The notes under the pieces are model-generated. The model searched no databases and was not told the DNA's origin. It saw nothing but the letters and a program-made list of their open reading frames with translations. 64,000 bases of DNA, from NCBI RefSeq assembly GCF_002117915.1, contig NZ_BDJB01000005.1:62001-126000 (forward strand). Reading direction: 5' to 3'. Made by a program: the position numbers and the translations under genes. Position 1 is the first letter of the stretch. The number at the start of each line of letters is the position of its first letter. This document shows positions 42,612-53,051 of the stretch, piece by piece. This stretch comes from Sphingomonas sp. TZW2008. GTDB taxonomy: Bacteria; Pseudomonadota; Alphaproteobacteria; Sphingomonadales; Sphingomonadaceae.

Positions 42612-45002
42612 ATGGCGACGCTTCCCCCTCCCGAGCTGCACCGACTGACCCCGCGGGGGGCGCTTGCCGTCGCGCTCGGCGCTGGCATGATCGCCGCGCT
42701 GCTTGTCCTGTGGCTGGTCGGCGACGCGGTCGTCGCGCTCGGCTTCGTCGCGGCGGCGATCGTGCTTGGCGGCGGCGTGATCGCCCATCATCTGCTGGCG
42801 CCGGTCGCAGGGCCTGCCCCGGCCGAGATCGACTGGCATCTCGTCCGCGCGCTGGCGGAAGAAAGCGGCGACGCGATCGCGATCACCGACCGCGCCGGAC
42901 GCCTGGTCTGCGCCAACGACCGCTACGAAACGCTGTTCGATGGGCTGCCGACCCCGCCGGCGCTGCCGATCGACGAGGCTGGGGTCGGCGCGCTGTCCGA
43001 CATCGGGCGCGCGGCGTGGCGCGACGGCCGGGCGCGGCTCGACCGCATCGACGTCGGTACGCGCTCGGTAGCGATCGAGGTGGTGCGTACCGGGCAGCAG
43101 CAGGATCTCCTGCTGTGGCGCGCAGCATCGACTGTCGAGGCGGACGACAGCCGAGCGCTCGCCGCCGCGCTGTCCGGGCCGCTCGGGCGCCGCCTCGCGG
43201 AGGCGGGGATCATGGCCGCGCTGATGACGCCCGAGGGGCGGGTGCTGGCGGCGGATCCGGTGTTGCGCACCCGCGCCGCCGGGCGCGCCGATGCCGCATT
43301 GCTCGGCCAGGATTTCGCGCGCTGCCTGATCACCGACAGCCGAGGTCTGATCCGCTTCGAGCGCGAGGGGCTTGACGGCAATCCGCTTCGCCTCGTCCAG
43401 GTGCCGTTCGCCGACCGCCCGGACGCGCCGATCCTCGTCGCGCTGCTCGACGAGGAGGAGGCACCGCGCGCGATCGCCGGGGGGACGACCGACCATATCC
43501 GCACGCTGGTGCAGATGATGCCGCTGGGCATCGCGCTCGTTGATCGCGACGGCCGCTTCCTGGAGATGAACGACGCATTCCTGCGCGCTGCGTCGGTCGA
43601 CAAGGCAGCACCACCGCTCTACCCCGGCGACCTCGTCATGCGCGAGGACAAGGCGGCGGTCGCCGATGCGGTACGGCGCTTCGCCGGCGGGGGCGCGGCG
43701 CACGCGGCCGACATGGCGGTGCGGCTGCGCGATCATCCCGACGAACCGGTGGTGCTCTCGATCGCCGGTGCGCGCGGGCTCGGCGAGGCGGCGGTGGTGC
43801 TGAGCCTCAAGGACAATAGCGAGGAGTCGCGGCTCAAGCGCGAAGTGGCGCAGGCGACGAAGATGCAGGCGGTGGGGCAACTAGCCGGTGGCGTCGCGCA
43901 CGATTTCAACAATATCCTGACCGCGATCATCGGGCACTGCGATTTGATGCTGATGCGCCATTCGCCCGGTGACAGCGACTACGACGATATCCAGCAGATC
44001 CGAAATAATTCGAACCGCGCGGCGGGACTGACGCGGCAGCTGCTCGCCTTCTCGCGCCAGCAGACGCTGCGCCCGCAGGTGCTGCAACTGCCCGACGTCG
44101 TGTCGGAGGTGTCGAACCTGTTGAAGCGGCTGCTGGGCGAGACGGTGACCCTGGAGGTGCGCCACGGCCGCGATCTGGGGCCGGTGCGCGCCGATCCCGG
44201 GCAGCTCGAACAGGTGGTCGTCAACCTTGCCGTCAACGCGCGCGACGCGATGCTCGCCAAGCATCCGCACGGCGGCGGCAAGCTGACGATCCAGACGCGT
44301 TCGGCGACGATCGCCGAAGTGCGCCGACGGGGGCCGGACATCATGCCGGCGGGCGATTACACCGCGCTCGAGATATCGGACACGGGATCGGGCATTCCGC
44401 CGGATATTCTGCCGAAGATCTTCGAACCGTTCTTCACCACCAAGGAAGTGGGCAAGGGAACCGGGCTCGGGCTGTCGACCGTCTACGGCATCGTCAAGCA
44501 ATCGGGCGGCTATATCTTCGCCGATTCGAAGCCGGGGCAGGGGGCGAGCTTCACCATCTATCTGCCGGTGCACGCGCGCGGTGAGCCGATCGCGCCGCGC
44601 AAGTCGGCGGCCAAGCCAAAGCCGGCAGAGATGTGGGGCACGGGAACGGTGCTGCTGGTCGAAGACGAGGACATGGTACGCGCGGTCGCCGAGCGCGCGC
44701 TGACGCGGCAGGGCTATACCGTGCTGACGGCGGAGAACGGAGAAGTTGCGCTGGAGCTTATCGCAGAGCATCCGCGCCCCGACCTGCTCGTCTCCGATGT
44801 CGTGATGCCGGCGATGGACGGGCCAACGATGGCGCGCCACGTGCGCGCCCGCTATCCTGATCTGCCGATTCTGTTCATGTCCGGCTACGCCGAAGAGCAG
44901 CTGCGCAAGTCGATCGATCTCGACAATGTCGCCTTCATCCCCAAGCCGTTCTCGGTGCAGCAGCTGGCCGCGGCGGCGCGCGAGGCGCTGTCGGCGCAAT
45001 AG
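42612..45002 (+). CDS. cckA: Hybrid sensor histidine kinase/receiver, CckA type
   Basis: A 796-residue membrane kinase. Two N-terminal helices (residues about 20-65) are followed by PAS-like sensor regions ([44 protein letters not shown]), the H-box [24 protein letters not shown]-binding boxes ([40 protein letters not shown]) and a C-terminal receiver ([14 protein letters not shown]). This architecture and its HDFNN H-box are those of CckA, which feeds ChpT and CtrA in the alphaproteobacterial cell-cycle relay. Start ATG 42612 has GGGGAAG upstream. smpB-cckA proximity supports the call. Confidence 0.92.
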   Translation: MATLPPPELHRLTPRGALAVALGAGMIAALLVLWLVGDAVVALGFVAAAIVLGGGVIAHHLLAPVAGPAPAEIDWHLVRALAEESGDAIAITDRAGRLVCANDRYETLFDGLPTPPALPIDEAGVGALSDIGRAAWRDGRARLDRIDVGTRSVAIEVVRTGQQQDLLLWRAASTVEADDSRALAAALSGPLGRRLAEAGIMAALMTPEGRVLAADPVLRTRAAGRADAALLGQDFARCLITDSRGLIRFEREGLDGNPLRLVQVPFADRPDAPILVALLDEEEAPRAIAGGTTDHIRTLVQMMPLGIALVDRDGRFLEMNDAFLRAASVDKAAPPLYPGDLVMREDKAAVADAVRRFAGGGAAHAADMAVRLRDHPDEPVVLSIAGARGLGEAAVVLSLKDNSEESRLKREVAQATKMQAVGQLAGGVAHDFNNILTAIIGHCDLMLMRHSPGDSDYDDIQQIRNNSNRAAGLTRQLLAFSRQQTLRPQVLQLPDVVSEVSNLLKRLLGETVTLEVRHGRDLGPVRADPGQLEQVVVNLAVNARDAMLAKHPHGGGKLTIQTRSATIAEVRRRGPDIMPAGDYTALEISDTGSGIPPDILPKIFEPFFTTKEVGKGTGLGLSTVYGIVKQSGGYIFADSKPGQGASFTIYLPVHARGEPIAPRKSAAKPKPAEMWGTGTVLLVEDEDMVRAVAERALTRQGYTVLTAENGEVALELIAEHPRPDLLVSDVVMPAMDGPTMARHVRARYPDLPILFMSGYAEEQLRKSIDLDNVAFIPKPFSVQQLAAAAREALSAQ

Positions 45003-45085
45003 CCGCGGCAACTGCCCCGTATCGCGACGGATCGAGCCGCTAACGAGCCGTTGCGAGGATGGAACGGCGCCTTTAAGGGCGGGGC

Positions 45086-45433
45086 ATGAATAGTCGCGTA
45101 CTGCTCGTCGAGGATGAGCCGCTCATCGCCATGATGCTCGAGGATTTTCTCGAGGCGCTCGATCGGCAGTGTGCCGGAACCGCGGATAGCGTGTCGGCGG
45201 CGCTGCCGATGATCGAGGCGGGTGCGATCGACTGTGCGATCCTCGACGTCAATCTGCGCGGCGGCGAGAAGAGCTGGCCGATCGCTGCGGCGCTGGCCGA
45301 GCGCGACATCCCCTTCGTCTTCGCCACCGGCGGGGCGGACGACATGATTGCCGATGAATATCGCGATCGTCCGATCCTGCAGAAGCCCTTCACGATGGAC
45401 GGCGTGGAAAAGGCGCTCGACGCGCTGGCGTAA
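45086..45433 (+). CDS. Single-domain response regulator
   Basis: A 115-residue CheY-like receiver consisting of nothing but the receiver fold: LLVEDEPLIAMMLEDFLE with the acidic pocket, the phospho-Asp in CAILDVNLRGGEKSW, Thr in FATGGADD and the conserved Lys in ILQKPFTMDG. It follows cckA by 83 bases on the same strand and may act as a phosphate sink or relay for a kinase; DivK-like function is not implied by sequence. Confidence 0.88.
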   Translation: MNSRVLLVEDEPLIAMMLEDFLEALDRQCAGTADSVSAALPMIEAGAIDCAILDVNLRGGEKSWPIAAALAERDIPFVFATGGADDMIADEYRDRPILQKPFTMDGVEKALDALA

Positions 45434-45455
45434 GCGGCATAGGCGCTAAGGCGCC

Positions 45456-47177
45456 ATGACCAACACGTTCGACAAGTCGCGGTTGCCGAGCCGCCATGTA
45501 TCCGTCGGTCCCGAGCGGGCGCCGCATCGCAGTTACTATTACGCGATGGGGCTGAGCGAGGAGGAGATCGCGCGGCCGTTCGTCGGGCTAGCGAGCGCGG
45601 GGAACGACAGCGCGCCGTGCAACACGACGCTCGACGCGCAGGCCGATGCTGCGCGGCGCGGGGTGGAGCAGGGCGGCGGGATGCCGCGGCGCTTCAACAC
45701 GATCACCGTGACGGACGGGATCGCGATGGGCCACCAGGGGATGAAGGCGAGCCTCGTCAGCCGCGAGGTGATAGCCGATTCGGTCGAACTCTCCGTGCGC
45801 GGGCATTGCTACGACGCGCTGGTCGGCTTTGCTGGGTGCGACAAGTCGCTGCCGGGCATGATGATGGCGATGCTGCGGCTGAACGTGCCGTCGATCTTCG
45901 TCTACGGCGGATCGATCCTGCCCGGCCGCTTCCAGGATCGCGACGTGACTGTCGTCGACGTGTTCGAGGTGGTCGGCCGTTACGCGGCCGGCACCTGCCC
46001 GATCGAGGAGGTGCACGCGCTGGAGAAGGTCGCGTGCCCCGGGCATGGCGCGTGCGGCGGGCAGTATACCGCCAACACGATGGCGTGCGTCGGCGAGGCG
46101 ATCGGATTGTCGCTACCGAACAGCAACATGGTCCCCGCGCCGTACACGACGCGCGAGCAGATCGCCGTCGCAGCGGGCGCGCAGGTGATGGAACTGCTCG
46201 CGCGCAACATCCGTCCGCGCGACATCTGCACGCGCGAGGCGTTCGAGAATGCCGCGCGCATCGTCGCCGCGACCGGTGGCTCGACCAACGGCGCGCTTCA
46301 CCTGCCGGCGATGGCGCATGAGGCGGGGATCGAATTCGACCTGTTCGACGTCGCCGAGATCTTCAAGTCGACACCCTATTGCGCTGACCTGAAGCCCGGC
46401 GGGCAATATGTCGCGAAGGACATGTACGAGGCTGGCGGCGCGTACATGCTGATGAAGTCGCTGCTCGCCGAAGGTCTGCTGCACGGCGAGTGCATGACGG
46501 TCACCGGCAAGACGCTGGGCGAGAATATCGATCAGGTGACGTGGAACCCCGACCAGAAGGTGATCTACGACGCGAAGACGCCGATCATGCCGACGGGCGG
46601 CGTCGTCGGCCTGCGCGGATCGCTCGCGCCGAACGGAGCGATCGTCAAGGTCGCGGGCATGCACCGGTTGGAGTTTGAGGGGCCGGCGCGCTGCTTTGAT
46701 TGCGAGGAGGATGCGTTCGAGGCGGTCGAGCATCGCCAGATCCGGGAAGGTGAGGTGGTCATCATCCGCTACGAAGGGCCGAAGGGCGGGCCGGGCATGC
46801 GCGAGATGCTGTCAACCACCGCGGCGCTCTACGGCCTTGGCATGGGCGAGAAAGTGGCGCTGATCACCGACGGGCGTTTCTCGGGCGCGACGCGCGGCTT
46901 CTGCATCGGCCACGTTGGGCCAGAGGCGGCGGAGGGCGGGCCGATCGCGCTGGTCGAGGACGGCGACACGATCCGTATCGATGCCGAGGCGGGGACGATC
47001 GATCTGCTCGTCGAACCTGCCGTGCTCGAGCAGCGCCGCGCGGCATGGCAGCCGCGCGTGTCCGAATATGGGTCAGGCGCGTTGTGGCGCTATGCGCAGA
47101 ATGTCGGGCCGGCGTACAAGGGGGCCGTCACCCATCCGGGAGCTGCTGCCGAACGCCATGTCTACGCGGATATTTGA
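45456..47177 (+). CDS. ilvD: Dihydroxy-acid dehydratase
   Basis: Penultimate enzyme of valine and isoleucine synthesis, removing water from dihydroxy acids through an Fe-S cluster. Cluster cysteines lie in [20 protein letters not shown] and [29 protein letters not shown]-like [14 protein letters not shown] and [20 protein letters not shown] are family blocks. 573 residues matches IlvD. A paralogous enzyme of the same superfamily, edd, lies at 56-58 kb and is clearly different. The last 20 bases overlap the next gene in another frame. Confidence 0.96.
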   Translation: MTNTFDKSRLPSRHVSVGPERAPHRSYYYAMGLSEEEIARPFVGLASAGNDSAPCNTTLDAQADAARRGVEQGGGMPRRFNTITVTDGIAMGHQGMKASLVSREVIADSVELSVRGHCYDALVGFAGCDKSLPGMMMAMLRLNVPSIFVYGGSILPGRFQDRDVTVVDVFEVVGRYAAGTCPIEEVHALEKVACPGHGACGGQYTANTMACVGEAIGLSLPNSNMVPAPYTTREQIAVAAGAQVMELLARNIRPRDICTREAFENAARIVAATGGSTNGALHLPAMAHEAGIEFDLFDVAEIFKSTPYCADLKPGGQYVAKDMYEAGGAYMLMKSLLAEGLLHGECMTVTGKTLGENIDQVTWNPDQKVIYDAKTPIMPTGGVVGLRGSLAPNGAIVKVAGMHRLEFEGPARCFDCEEDAFEAVEHRQIREGEVVIIRYEGPKGGPGMREMLSTTAALYGLGMGEKVALITDGRFSGATRGFCIGHVGPEAAEGGPIALVEDGDTIRIDAEAGTIDLLVEPAVLEQRRAAWQPRVSEYGSGALWRYAQNVGPAYKGAVTHPGAAAERHVYADI

Positions 47178-47568
47178 CGCACGGTTGCTCGTGCCGCTGG
47201 TGGCCGCGCTCGCGGCGTGCGGGCCTGCGAAGACCGACACCAAGGTGCTGGCGAAGGTGGAGGCCAACCAGGCTGCCGAAGCGGTCGACGACGGGCGTGT
47301 GCAATGCGCGCCGGCCGGCGCCGACGCCTTCGCGCGGGTGTGCGAGATCGAGCGCGCGGAGACGGAGCGCGGCATGGTGCTGACGGTGCGCCACCCCGAC
47401 GGCGGATTCCGCAGACTGCTGGTGACCACCGACGGACGCGGCGTCGTCGCTGCCGACGGGGCCGAGCCGGCGCAGGTGACGCTGGTAGGGAAGGACGAGA
47501 TCGAGGTGGCGCTGGGCGACGATCACTATCGCCTGCCGGTGACGACGCGGACGGTCGCCGCCAAGTGA
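47158..47568 (+). CDS. Small lipoprotein, function unknown (136 aa)
   Basis: N-terminus [20 protein letters not shown] is followed by Cys in [10 protein letters not shown], a good lipobox, so the mature protein should be lipid-anchored. The rest is a small beta-rich domain with [17 protein letters not shown] (two Cys) and [15 protein letters not shown] near the end. No family recognised beyond sphingomonad hypothetical proteins. The ATG is inside the end of ilvD (20-base overlap), and the GTG of the next gene overlaps its stop by four bases, so it is likely read in one message with ilvD and nnrED. Confidence 0.75.
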   Translation: MSTRIFDARLLVPLVAALAACGPAKTDTKVLAKVEANQAAEAVDDGRVQCAPAGADAFARVCEIERAETERGMVLTVRHPDGGFRRLLVTTDGRGVVAADGAEPAQVTLVGKDEIEVALGDDHYRLPVTTRTVAAK

Positions 47569-48935
47569 CGCGGATCGACGGGCAGCCGATCGTCCGTGCA
47601 GCGGAGATGCGCGCCGCCGAGGCGTCGGTGATGGGGGTAGGCACGACGGCGCAGGCGCTGATGACGCGCGCCGGGCAGGCCGCGGCCGAGCAGGTGCGGC
47701 GGCTCGCGGCCGGCGCCGAGGTGCTCGTGCTGTGCGGACCGGGCAATAACGGCGGCGACGGCTACGTCATCGCTACCACGCTGCGCCAAGCAGGCCTGCC
47801 GGTCCGCGTCGCCACCAGCGACCAGCCGCGAAGCGAGACGGCGATCGCTGCGCGATCCGGCTGGGTCGGCCCGATCGAGACCCTGGCTGCGGAGCCGGCA
47901 CCCGTCGTCGTAGACGCCTTGTTCGGGATCGGTCTCACCCGGCCGCTCGACGATGCAATCGCGGCACCGCTCGCGCGGCTGCTGCGCGGTGCACGACTGT
48001 CGATCGCAATCGATCTGTCGAGCGGCGTTGCCACCGACGATGCGCACTGCCTGAACGATCTGCCGCCGGTCGACCTTACGCTCGCGCTGGGCGCGGCCAA
48101 ACCGGCTCATGTGCTTCAGCCGGCCGCCGCGCGGTGCGGCACCGTGCGCGTGGTCGATATCGGCGTATCGGTGCCGGATTCGATCCGCGCTGCGGCCCGG
48201 CCGACGCTCAAAACCCCGTCCATGAGCGCGCATAAATATTCGCGTGGGATGGTCGCGGTGGTCGCGGGATCGATGCCCGGCGCAAGCGCACTCGCGGCAA
48301 CGGCGGCGGCGCATGCCGGTGTGGGTTACGTCCTGCTGCTGGGTAGCGCGACCGATCGGCTGCCGCACGCGATCGTTCGGCGGCGCTTTTCCGCCGAGGC
48401 ATTGGCCGACGCGCGGATCGGCGCAGTCGTGATCGGGCCGGGGCTGGGGAGCGGCGACGCGGCGCAGGCGCGGCTCTGCGCGGCACTCGAGAGTGGACGC
48501 CCGCTCATCGTCGACGGTGATGCGTTGCGACAGATCAACAGCAGGCGTTTCGACGGTCGAGCGATCCTAACGCCGCATGCGGGCGAGTTCGCGCATCTGT
48601 TCGGCGAGGATGGTGGCAGCAAGCTCGACCGGGCGCTCGCCGCTGCGCGGAAGGTGGACGCCATCGTCGTCTTCAAGGGCGCTGACACGGTCATCGCGGC
48701 GCCTGATGGTCGTGCAATCGTTCATGCCGATGCGCCGACTTGGCTATCGACCGCCGGGACGGGTGACGTGCTGGCGGGAATCATCGCGGCGCGGCTCGCC
48801 GCGGGCCGCGATCCGCTCGATGCGGCGAGCGAGGGGGTGTGGCTGCATGCCGAGGCTGCGCGCCGCGCCGGCGCGGCGTTCATTGCCGACGATCTGGCGC
48901 ACCATTTGCCGGGAGCGATCGCCGCATGTCTGTAA
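47565..48935 (+). CDS. nnrD/nnrE: Bifunctional NAD(P)H-hydrate epimerase / ADP-dependent NAD(P)H-hydrate dehydratase
   Basis: Repairs NAD(P)H hydrates formed by damage. Residues about 1-200 are the YjeF_N epimerase (QALMTRAGQAAAEQV, VLCGPGNNGGDGYVIA, DALFGIGLTRPL); residues about 215-456 are the ribokinase-like dehydratase (HKYSRGMVAVVAGS, VIGPGLGSGDAAQ, LTPHAGEFAHLFG, WLSTAGTGDVLAGIIAARL). Start GTG 47565 overlaps the lipoprotein stop (GTGA). It overlaps the next methyltransferase gene by 10 bases. The pnuC-nadR pair at 29.5 kb is another NAD-related unit. Confidence 0.94.
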   Translation: MTRIDGQPIVRAAEMRAAEASVMGVGTTAQALMTRAGQAAAEQVRRLAAGAEVLVLCGPGNNGGDGYVIATTLRQAGLPVRVATSDQPRSETAIAARSGWVGPIETLAAEPAPVVVDALFGIGLTRPLDDAIAAPLARLLRGARLSIAIDLSSGVATDDAHCLNDLPPVDLTLALGAAKPAHVLQPAAARCGTVRVVDIGVSVPDSIRAAARPTLKTPSMSAHKYSRGMVAVVAGSMPGASALAATAAAHAGVGYVLLLGSATDRLPHAIVRRRFSAEALADARIGAVVIGPGLGSGDAAQARLCAALESGRPLIVDGDALRQINSRRFDGRAILTPHAGEFAHLFGEDGGSKLDRALAAARKVDAIVVFKGADTVIAAPDGRAIVHADAPTWLSTAGTGDVLAGIIAARLAAGRDPLDAASEGVWLHAEAARRAGAAFIADDLAHHLPGAIAACL

Positions 48936-50116
48936 CCGATGCCGCAACGATCGTGCGTGTGGCCGCGCGCGGTGAAGGAATAACTGGCGATGGGCGACCG
49001 GTGCCCTTCGCCGCGCCGGGCGACCGAATCGATGCGGGAGGTGCGCTCGAATGGGGCGCACACCACCAGGTGCCGCCGTGCCGCCACTTCCCCGAGTGCG
49101 GCGGCTGCCAGTTGCAGCACCTCGACGACGTGAGCTGGAGCGCGTTCATTGTCGACCGGATCGCGGGCGCGCTCGAGGCGCAGGGGCTGTCGGCCGATAT
49201 CCGCCCGCCGGCGCTGTCGCCGCCGCGCACGCGCCGCCGAGCGACGCTGCACGCCGAGCCGTCGGGCCGGATCGGCTTCTCGGTCGAGAAGAGCCACGCG
49301 ATCGTCGATCTGCAGGAATGCCACGTGCTGGCGCCCGAGTTGTTCGCGCTCGTCGCGCCGCTGCGGCGCCTGATCCATGTGCTGCGTCCTAAGCGGCGGC
49401 TCGATATCCACCTGACGCTGGCTGATCAGGGCGTGGACCTCCTGATCATCGGGATTATGCCGCAAGGGCTGAAGGCGGCGGAGGCGATCACTGCCTTTGC
49501 CGAGGCGAACCGCCTCGCGCGGATCGCATTCGACGAAGGCTATGGCCCCGAGGTGCGCTGGGAGCCCGAGGCGGTGACGGTTACGCTCGGCGGCGTTCCC
49601 GTGCCTTTACCGCCTGCCTCATTCCTGCAGGCTACGCGCGAGGGCGAGGCGGCGCTGGTCGGGGCCGTGCGTACGATCGTCGGCGAGGCTGCAATCGTCG
49701 CCGATCTGTTCGCGGGCCTTGGCACCTTCGCGCTCGCGCTACCGGGGCGTGTCTATGCCGCGGAGGGCGGACGCGAGCCAGTCAGCGCGCTCAAGGCGGC
49801 GGCGGCGCGCGCGCAGCGGCCGGTATTCACGGAGCATCGCGACCTGTATCGCCGGCCGCTGACGGTTGCCGAGCTCGACCGGTTCGGCGCGATCGTCATC
49901 GATCCGCCGCGCGCGGGCGCGAAGGAGCAGGCGGCGGCGATCGCGGCGGCGCGTGGCCCGAAGCTCGCCTACGTATCGTGCAATCCGAGCAGCTTCGCAC
50001 GCGACGTCAAGACGATGGTGGCTGGCGGCTGGGCGATCGACTGGATCCAGCCGGTCGGGCAGTTCCGCTGGTCGACGCATGTCGAGCTGGCGGCGAGCCT
50101 CAGCAAGCCTGCCTAA
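48926..50116 (+). CDS. TrmA/RlmD-family class I SAM-dependent RNA (uracil-5) methyltransferase
   Basis: A 396-residue RNA m5U methyltransferase. Four Fe-S cluster cysteines are in place: Cys52, Cys58, Cys61 ([16 protein letters not shown]) and Cys132 (QECHVL). The SAM site is [15 protein letters not shown], the catalytic motif is [12 protein letters not shown], and the nucleophilic Cys is in [12 protein letters not shown]. The N-terminal TRAM-like part is short. Substrate (23S rRNA U1939 or tRNA U54) cannot be decided. It converges on truA with overlapping stop codons. Confidence 0.92.
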   Translation: MSVTDAATIVRVAARGEGITGDGRPVPFAAPGDRIDAGGALEWGAHHQVPPCRHFPECGGCQLQHLDDVSWSAFIVDRIAGALEAQGLSADIRPPALSPPRTRRRATLHAEPSGRIGFSVEKSHAIVDLQECHVLAPELFALVAPLRRLIHVLRPKRRLDIHLTLADQGVDLLIIGIMPQGLKAAEAITAFAEANRLARIAFDEGYGPEVRWEPEAVTVTLGGVPVPLPPASFLQATREGEAALVGAVRTIVGEAAIVADLFAGLGTFALALPGRVYAAEGGREPVSALKAAAARAQRPVFTEHRDLYRRPLTVAELDRFGAIVIDPPRAGAKEQAAAIAAARGPKLAYVSCNPSSFARDVKTMVAGGWAIDWIQPVGQFRWSTHVELAASLSKPA

Positions 50117-50856
50117 TCGGGGTAGGTCGCGGCGATGAAATAGAGCCCGTCGGGCGGCGCGTTGAGTCCGAGGCGGGCCCGGTCGCGGGCCTCAAGCGCC
50201 GCGGCAAGATCGTCCGCACTCCAGCGTCCGAGCCCAACCTGCGCGACGCTGCCCACCATCGAGCGTACCTGATGGTGGAGGAACGAGCGTGCCGCCGCCG
50301 CGATCGTGATGCGATCGCCGGCACGCGTGACCGTTAGCCGGTCGAGCGTCTTGACCGGGCTCGCCGCCTGACAGTGCGCAGAACGGAAGGTGGTGAAATC
50401 GTGCAGCCCCACCAGCGCCTGCGCCGCGGTGTGCATTGCCGCGGCGTCGAGCGGCTGCGCGACGTGCCACGCGAGCCCCTTCTGCCAGGTGAGCGGCGCG
50501 CGGCGGTTGACGATATGATATTCATACGCGCGTCCGGTGCAGGAAAAACGCGCGTGCCAATCGTCGGCCACCTCGTTGCAGGCGAGGATCGCGACCGGGG
50601 CGGGGCGCAGCCGCGCGTTGAGCGCTTCGCCGAGGCGAAACGCGCCGATCGGCTTGGCGATATCGAGGTGCGCGCGCATCGCCACGCCGTGGACGCCGGC
50701 ATCGGTGCGCCCCGCCGCGTGGACGGTCGTGCGCTCACCGGTAACGGCAAAGGCGGCGTCCTCGATCGCCTGCTGCACGCTGGGGCCGTGATCCTGCCGC
50801 TGCCAACCCATGTAGGGGCGGCCGTCGAACTCGACCGTCAGCGCGTAACGCGTCAC
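50113..50856 (-). CDS. truA: tRNA pseudouridine(38-40) synthase
   Basis: Modifies anticodon-stem uridines. Catalytic Asp52 is in [33 protein letters not shown] opens the protein and [20 protein letters not shown] is the second family signature. 247 residues is standard. GTG start at 50856 is fixed by the GTGA overlap with the stop of fmt and by the family start [11 protein letters not shown]. Confidence 0.96.
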   Translation of the reverse strand: MTRYALTVEFDGRPYMGWQRQDHGPSVQQAIEDAAFAVTGERTTVHAAGRTDAGVHGVAMRAHLDIAKPIGAFRLGEALNARLRPAPVAILACNEVADDWHARFSCTGRAYEYHIVNRRAPLTWQKGLAWHVAQPLDAAAMHTAAQALVGLHDFTTFRSAHCQAASPVKTLDRLTVTRAGDRITIAAAARSFLHHQVRSMVGSVAQVGLGRWSADDLAAALEARDRARLGLNAPPDGLYFIAATYPD

Positions 50857-51767
50857 AGTTGCGTGCCGATGGGGATCGCGAAGCCGCGCAGTAATTCGTC
50901 GACCGGCATCACACCGCGACCCGCGCGCTGCACAAGCGTCGGCCGGATGGCGCCAAGCGCGCAGGCGATGGTGAGACGCTCGTCGATTACGGTGCCGGGC
51001 TCGGTGGTGTCGCCGCTCGACGGCTCGACCGCGTCGGCGGCGAGCAGGCGAATCCGCTCGCCCGAAACGTCGATCCACGCGCCGGGCGGATTGAAGGCGC
51101 GCAGCTGCCGCTCGACCGCGGCGGCTTCCCGGTCGAAGGCGACCCGCAATTCCTCCTTGGCGACCTTGGCGGCATAGGTCACTTCTTCTTCGGGCTGCGC
51201 AACCGGCGGATAGGCATCAAGGTCGGCGAGCACCGTCACCATCAGCGCTGCGCCCATTGCGGCGAGCTCTGCGCTTAGCTCGCCGGTCGTCTTGCCGCCG
51301 ATCGCGGTGCGGCCCTCGAGCCGTACCGGACCGGTATCGAGCCCCGCTTCCATCTGCATGATGCCGACACCAGTCTCGACGTCGCCGGCGAGCACCGCGC
51401 GATGGATCGGCGCCGCGCCGCGCCAGCGCGGCAGCAGCGAGCCGTGGATGTTGAGGCAACCGTGGCGCGGCGCGTCAAGAATAGGCTGCGGCAGGATGAG
51501 ACCATAGGCGGCGACCACCGCGACGTCGGCGCCTAGAGCGGCGAACGCCTCCTGCTCCGCCGCACCGCGCAGCGACGTGGGCGTGCGAACCGGAATGCCG
51601 AGCGCCTCAGCGCGCTGATGGACGGGGGAGGGGACGAGCGCGCGGCCGCGCCGGCCACCGGGGCGCGGCGGCTGGCTGTAGGCAGCGACGATGTCGTGCC
51701 CCGCCGCGACCAGCGCGTCGAGCGCCGGCACAGCGAAATCGGGCGTACCCATGAAGACGATCCGCAT
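50853..51767 (-). CDS. fmt: Methionyl-tRNA formyltransferase
   Basis: Formylates initiator Met-tRNA from 10-formyl-[23 protein letters not shown] opens the protein, the catalytic Asn/His region is [21 protein letters not shown], and [14 protein letters not shown] plus the C-terminal tRNA-binding domain ([15 protein letters not shown]) are complete. 304 residues, normal. ATG 51767. def, which removes the formyl group, lies 0.7 kb away on the opposite strand, split by recR. Confidence 0.97.
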   Translation of the reverse strand: MRIVFMGTPDFAVPALDALVAAGHDIVAAYSQPPRPGGRRGRALVPSPVHQRAEALGIPVRTPTSLRGAAEQEAFAALGADVAVVAAYGLILPQPILDAPRHGCLNIHGSLLPRWRGAAPIHRAVLAGDVETGVGIMQMEAGLDTGPVRLEGRTAIGGKTTGELSAELAAMGAALMVTVLADLDAYPPVAQPEEEVTYAAKVAKEELRVAFDREAAAVERQLRAFNPPGAWIDVSGERIRLLAADAVEPSSGDTTEPGTVIDERLTIACALGAIRPTLVQRAGRGVMPVDELLRGFAIPIGTQL

Positions 51768-51823
51768 GGCGCGCGCTTCAACGCGCTGGCGCGGCCCGGC
51801 GCAACCCCCTATCTGTTCCTTCG

Positions 51824-52420
51824 ATGGCATCACAGGAGATCGAGGCGCTGACGGGCGCGCTGGCGCGGCTGCCTGGCCTTGGGCCGCGGTCGGCACGGCG
51901 CGCAGTCCTGCACCTCGTCAAGAAGCGCGAGGGCGCGTTGATTCCGCTGCTCGCGGCGCTTCAGGCGGTTGACGAGCGGCTCACCACCTGTTCGATCTGC
52001 GGCAACGTCGATACGACCGATCCGTGCGCGATTTGCGCTGATATGCGGCGCGACACGCGCGCACTGTGCGTGGTTGAGGAAGTGGCGGATTTGTGGGCGC
52101 TCGATCGCTCGCGCCTGTTCCCTGGGCGGTTCCACGTGCTCGGTGGGCGGCTGTCAGCGCTGGAGGGCGTGCGGCCGGAGGATCTCGCGATCGATCAGCT
52201 CGTCCGGCGGATCGAGGCGGGCGGGATCGACGAGGTGGTGCTGGCGATGAATGCGACGCTCGAGGGACAGACCACCGCGCATTACATCGCCGAGCGGCTC
52301 GAGCGCTTCCCGGTGCGCCTTACCCAGCTGGCGCATGGCCTGCCCGTGGGGGGCGAGCTCGACTATCTCGACGAGGGGACGCTGGCGCAGGCGCTGCGGG
52401 CCCGACGTCCCGTCGCTTGA
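51824..52420 (+). CDS. recR: Recombination mediator RecR
   Basis: Acts with RecF and RecO to load RecA on gapped DNA. The N-terminal helix-hairpin-helix ([19 protein letters not shown]), the zinc finger [16 protein letters not shown], and the Toprim domain ([34 protein letters not shown]) are in order. 198 residues is typical. It is detached from dnaX-ybaB (21.8-23.8 kb), its usual neighbours in many bacteria, and here is paired with def. Confidence 0.97.
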   Translation: MASQEIEALTGALARLPGLGPRSARRAVLHLVKKREGALIPLLAALQAVDERLTTCSICGNVDTTDPCAICADMRRDTRALCVVEEVADLWALDRSRLFPGRFHVLGGRLSALEGVRPEDLAIDQLVRRIEAGGIDEVVLAMNATLEGQTTAHYIAERLERFPVRLTQLAHGLPVGGELDYLDEGTLAQALRARRPVA

Positions 52421-52451
52421 TTCGCCGGCGCGCGGCCAATATCTGGCGCGC

Positions 52452-52988
52452 ATGGCCGTACTTTCCATCGTCGAGATCCCTGATCCCCGCCTTCGCCTCG
52501 TCTGCGCCCCCGTCGAGACGATCGACGATGAAGTGCGTCAGCTTGCCGATGACATGATCGACACGATGTACGACGCCCGCGGGATCGGACTAGCCGCGAT
52601 CCAGGTCGGCGTCTCGCGGCGTGTGGTGGTGATCGACCTGCAGGAGCGCGTCACCGAGGACGAGGAGAAGCCGGAGGCAATCCGCGATCCGAAGGTGTTC
52701 ATCAATCCGGAGCTCGTCTCGGTATCCGAGGAAACATCGCGCTATAGCGAGGGGTGCCTTTCGATCCCCGAGCAATATGCCGAGGTCGAGCGGCCCGCGA
52801 GCTGCCGCGTCGCGTGGCTCGATCTCGAAGGGGCGCGTCACGAGGAAGAGATGAGCGGGCTGATGGCGACGTGCATGCAGCACGAGATCGACCATCTGAA
52901 CGGTGTTCTCTTCATCGACCATATCACGCGTCTGAAGCGCGACATGCTGCTCAAGAAGCTCGCAAAGATGCGCAAGAACGCCGCCTGA
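52452..52988 (+). CDS. def: Peptide deformylase
   Basis: Removes the N-formyl group from nascent chains. All three motifs are intact: GIGLAAIQVG, EGCLSIPEQYAEV (metal Cys) and QHEIDHLNGVLFID (metal His pair and catalytic Glu). 178 residues. An acidic insert ERVTEDEEKPEAI lies between the first and second motifs. ATG 52452; longer in-frame starts run through recR sequence. Confidence 0.97.
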   Translation: MAVLSIVEIPDPRLRLVCAPVETIDDEVRQLADDMIDTMYDARGIGLAAIQVGVSRRVVVIDLQERVTEDEEKPEAIRDPKVFINPELVSVSEETSRYSEGCLSIPEQYAEVERPASCRVAWLDLEGARHEEEMSGLMATCMQHEIDHLNGVLFIDHITRLKRDMLLKKLAKMRKNAA

Positions 52989-53051
52989 TCGCGCTTGCCC
53001 GCGCGCTGAGCGGCGGGTAGGTTCGCGCTTCGTTCTTGTGCGGGGTGCGGT

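Noticed and set aside
45456..47177. Possible second phosphogluconate dehydratase
   Set aside because: Its cluster motifs ([23 protein letters not shown]) and 573-residue length are those of IlvD; the Edd motifs occur only in the 56-58 kb gene.
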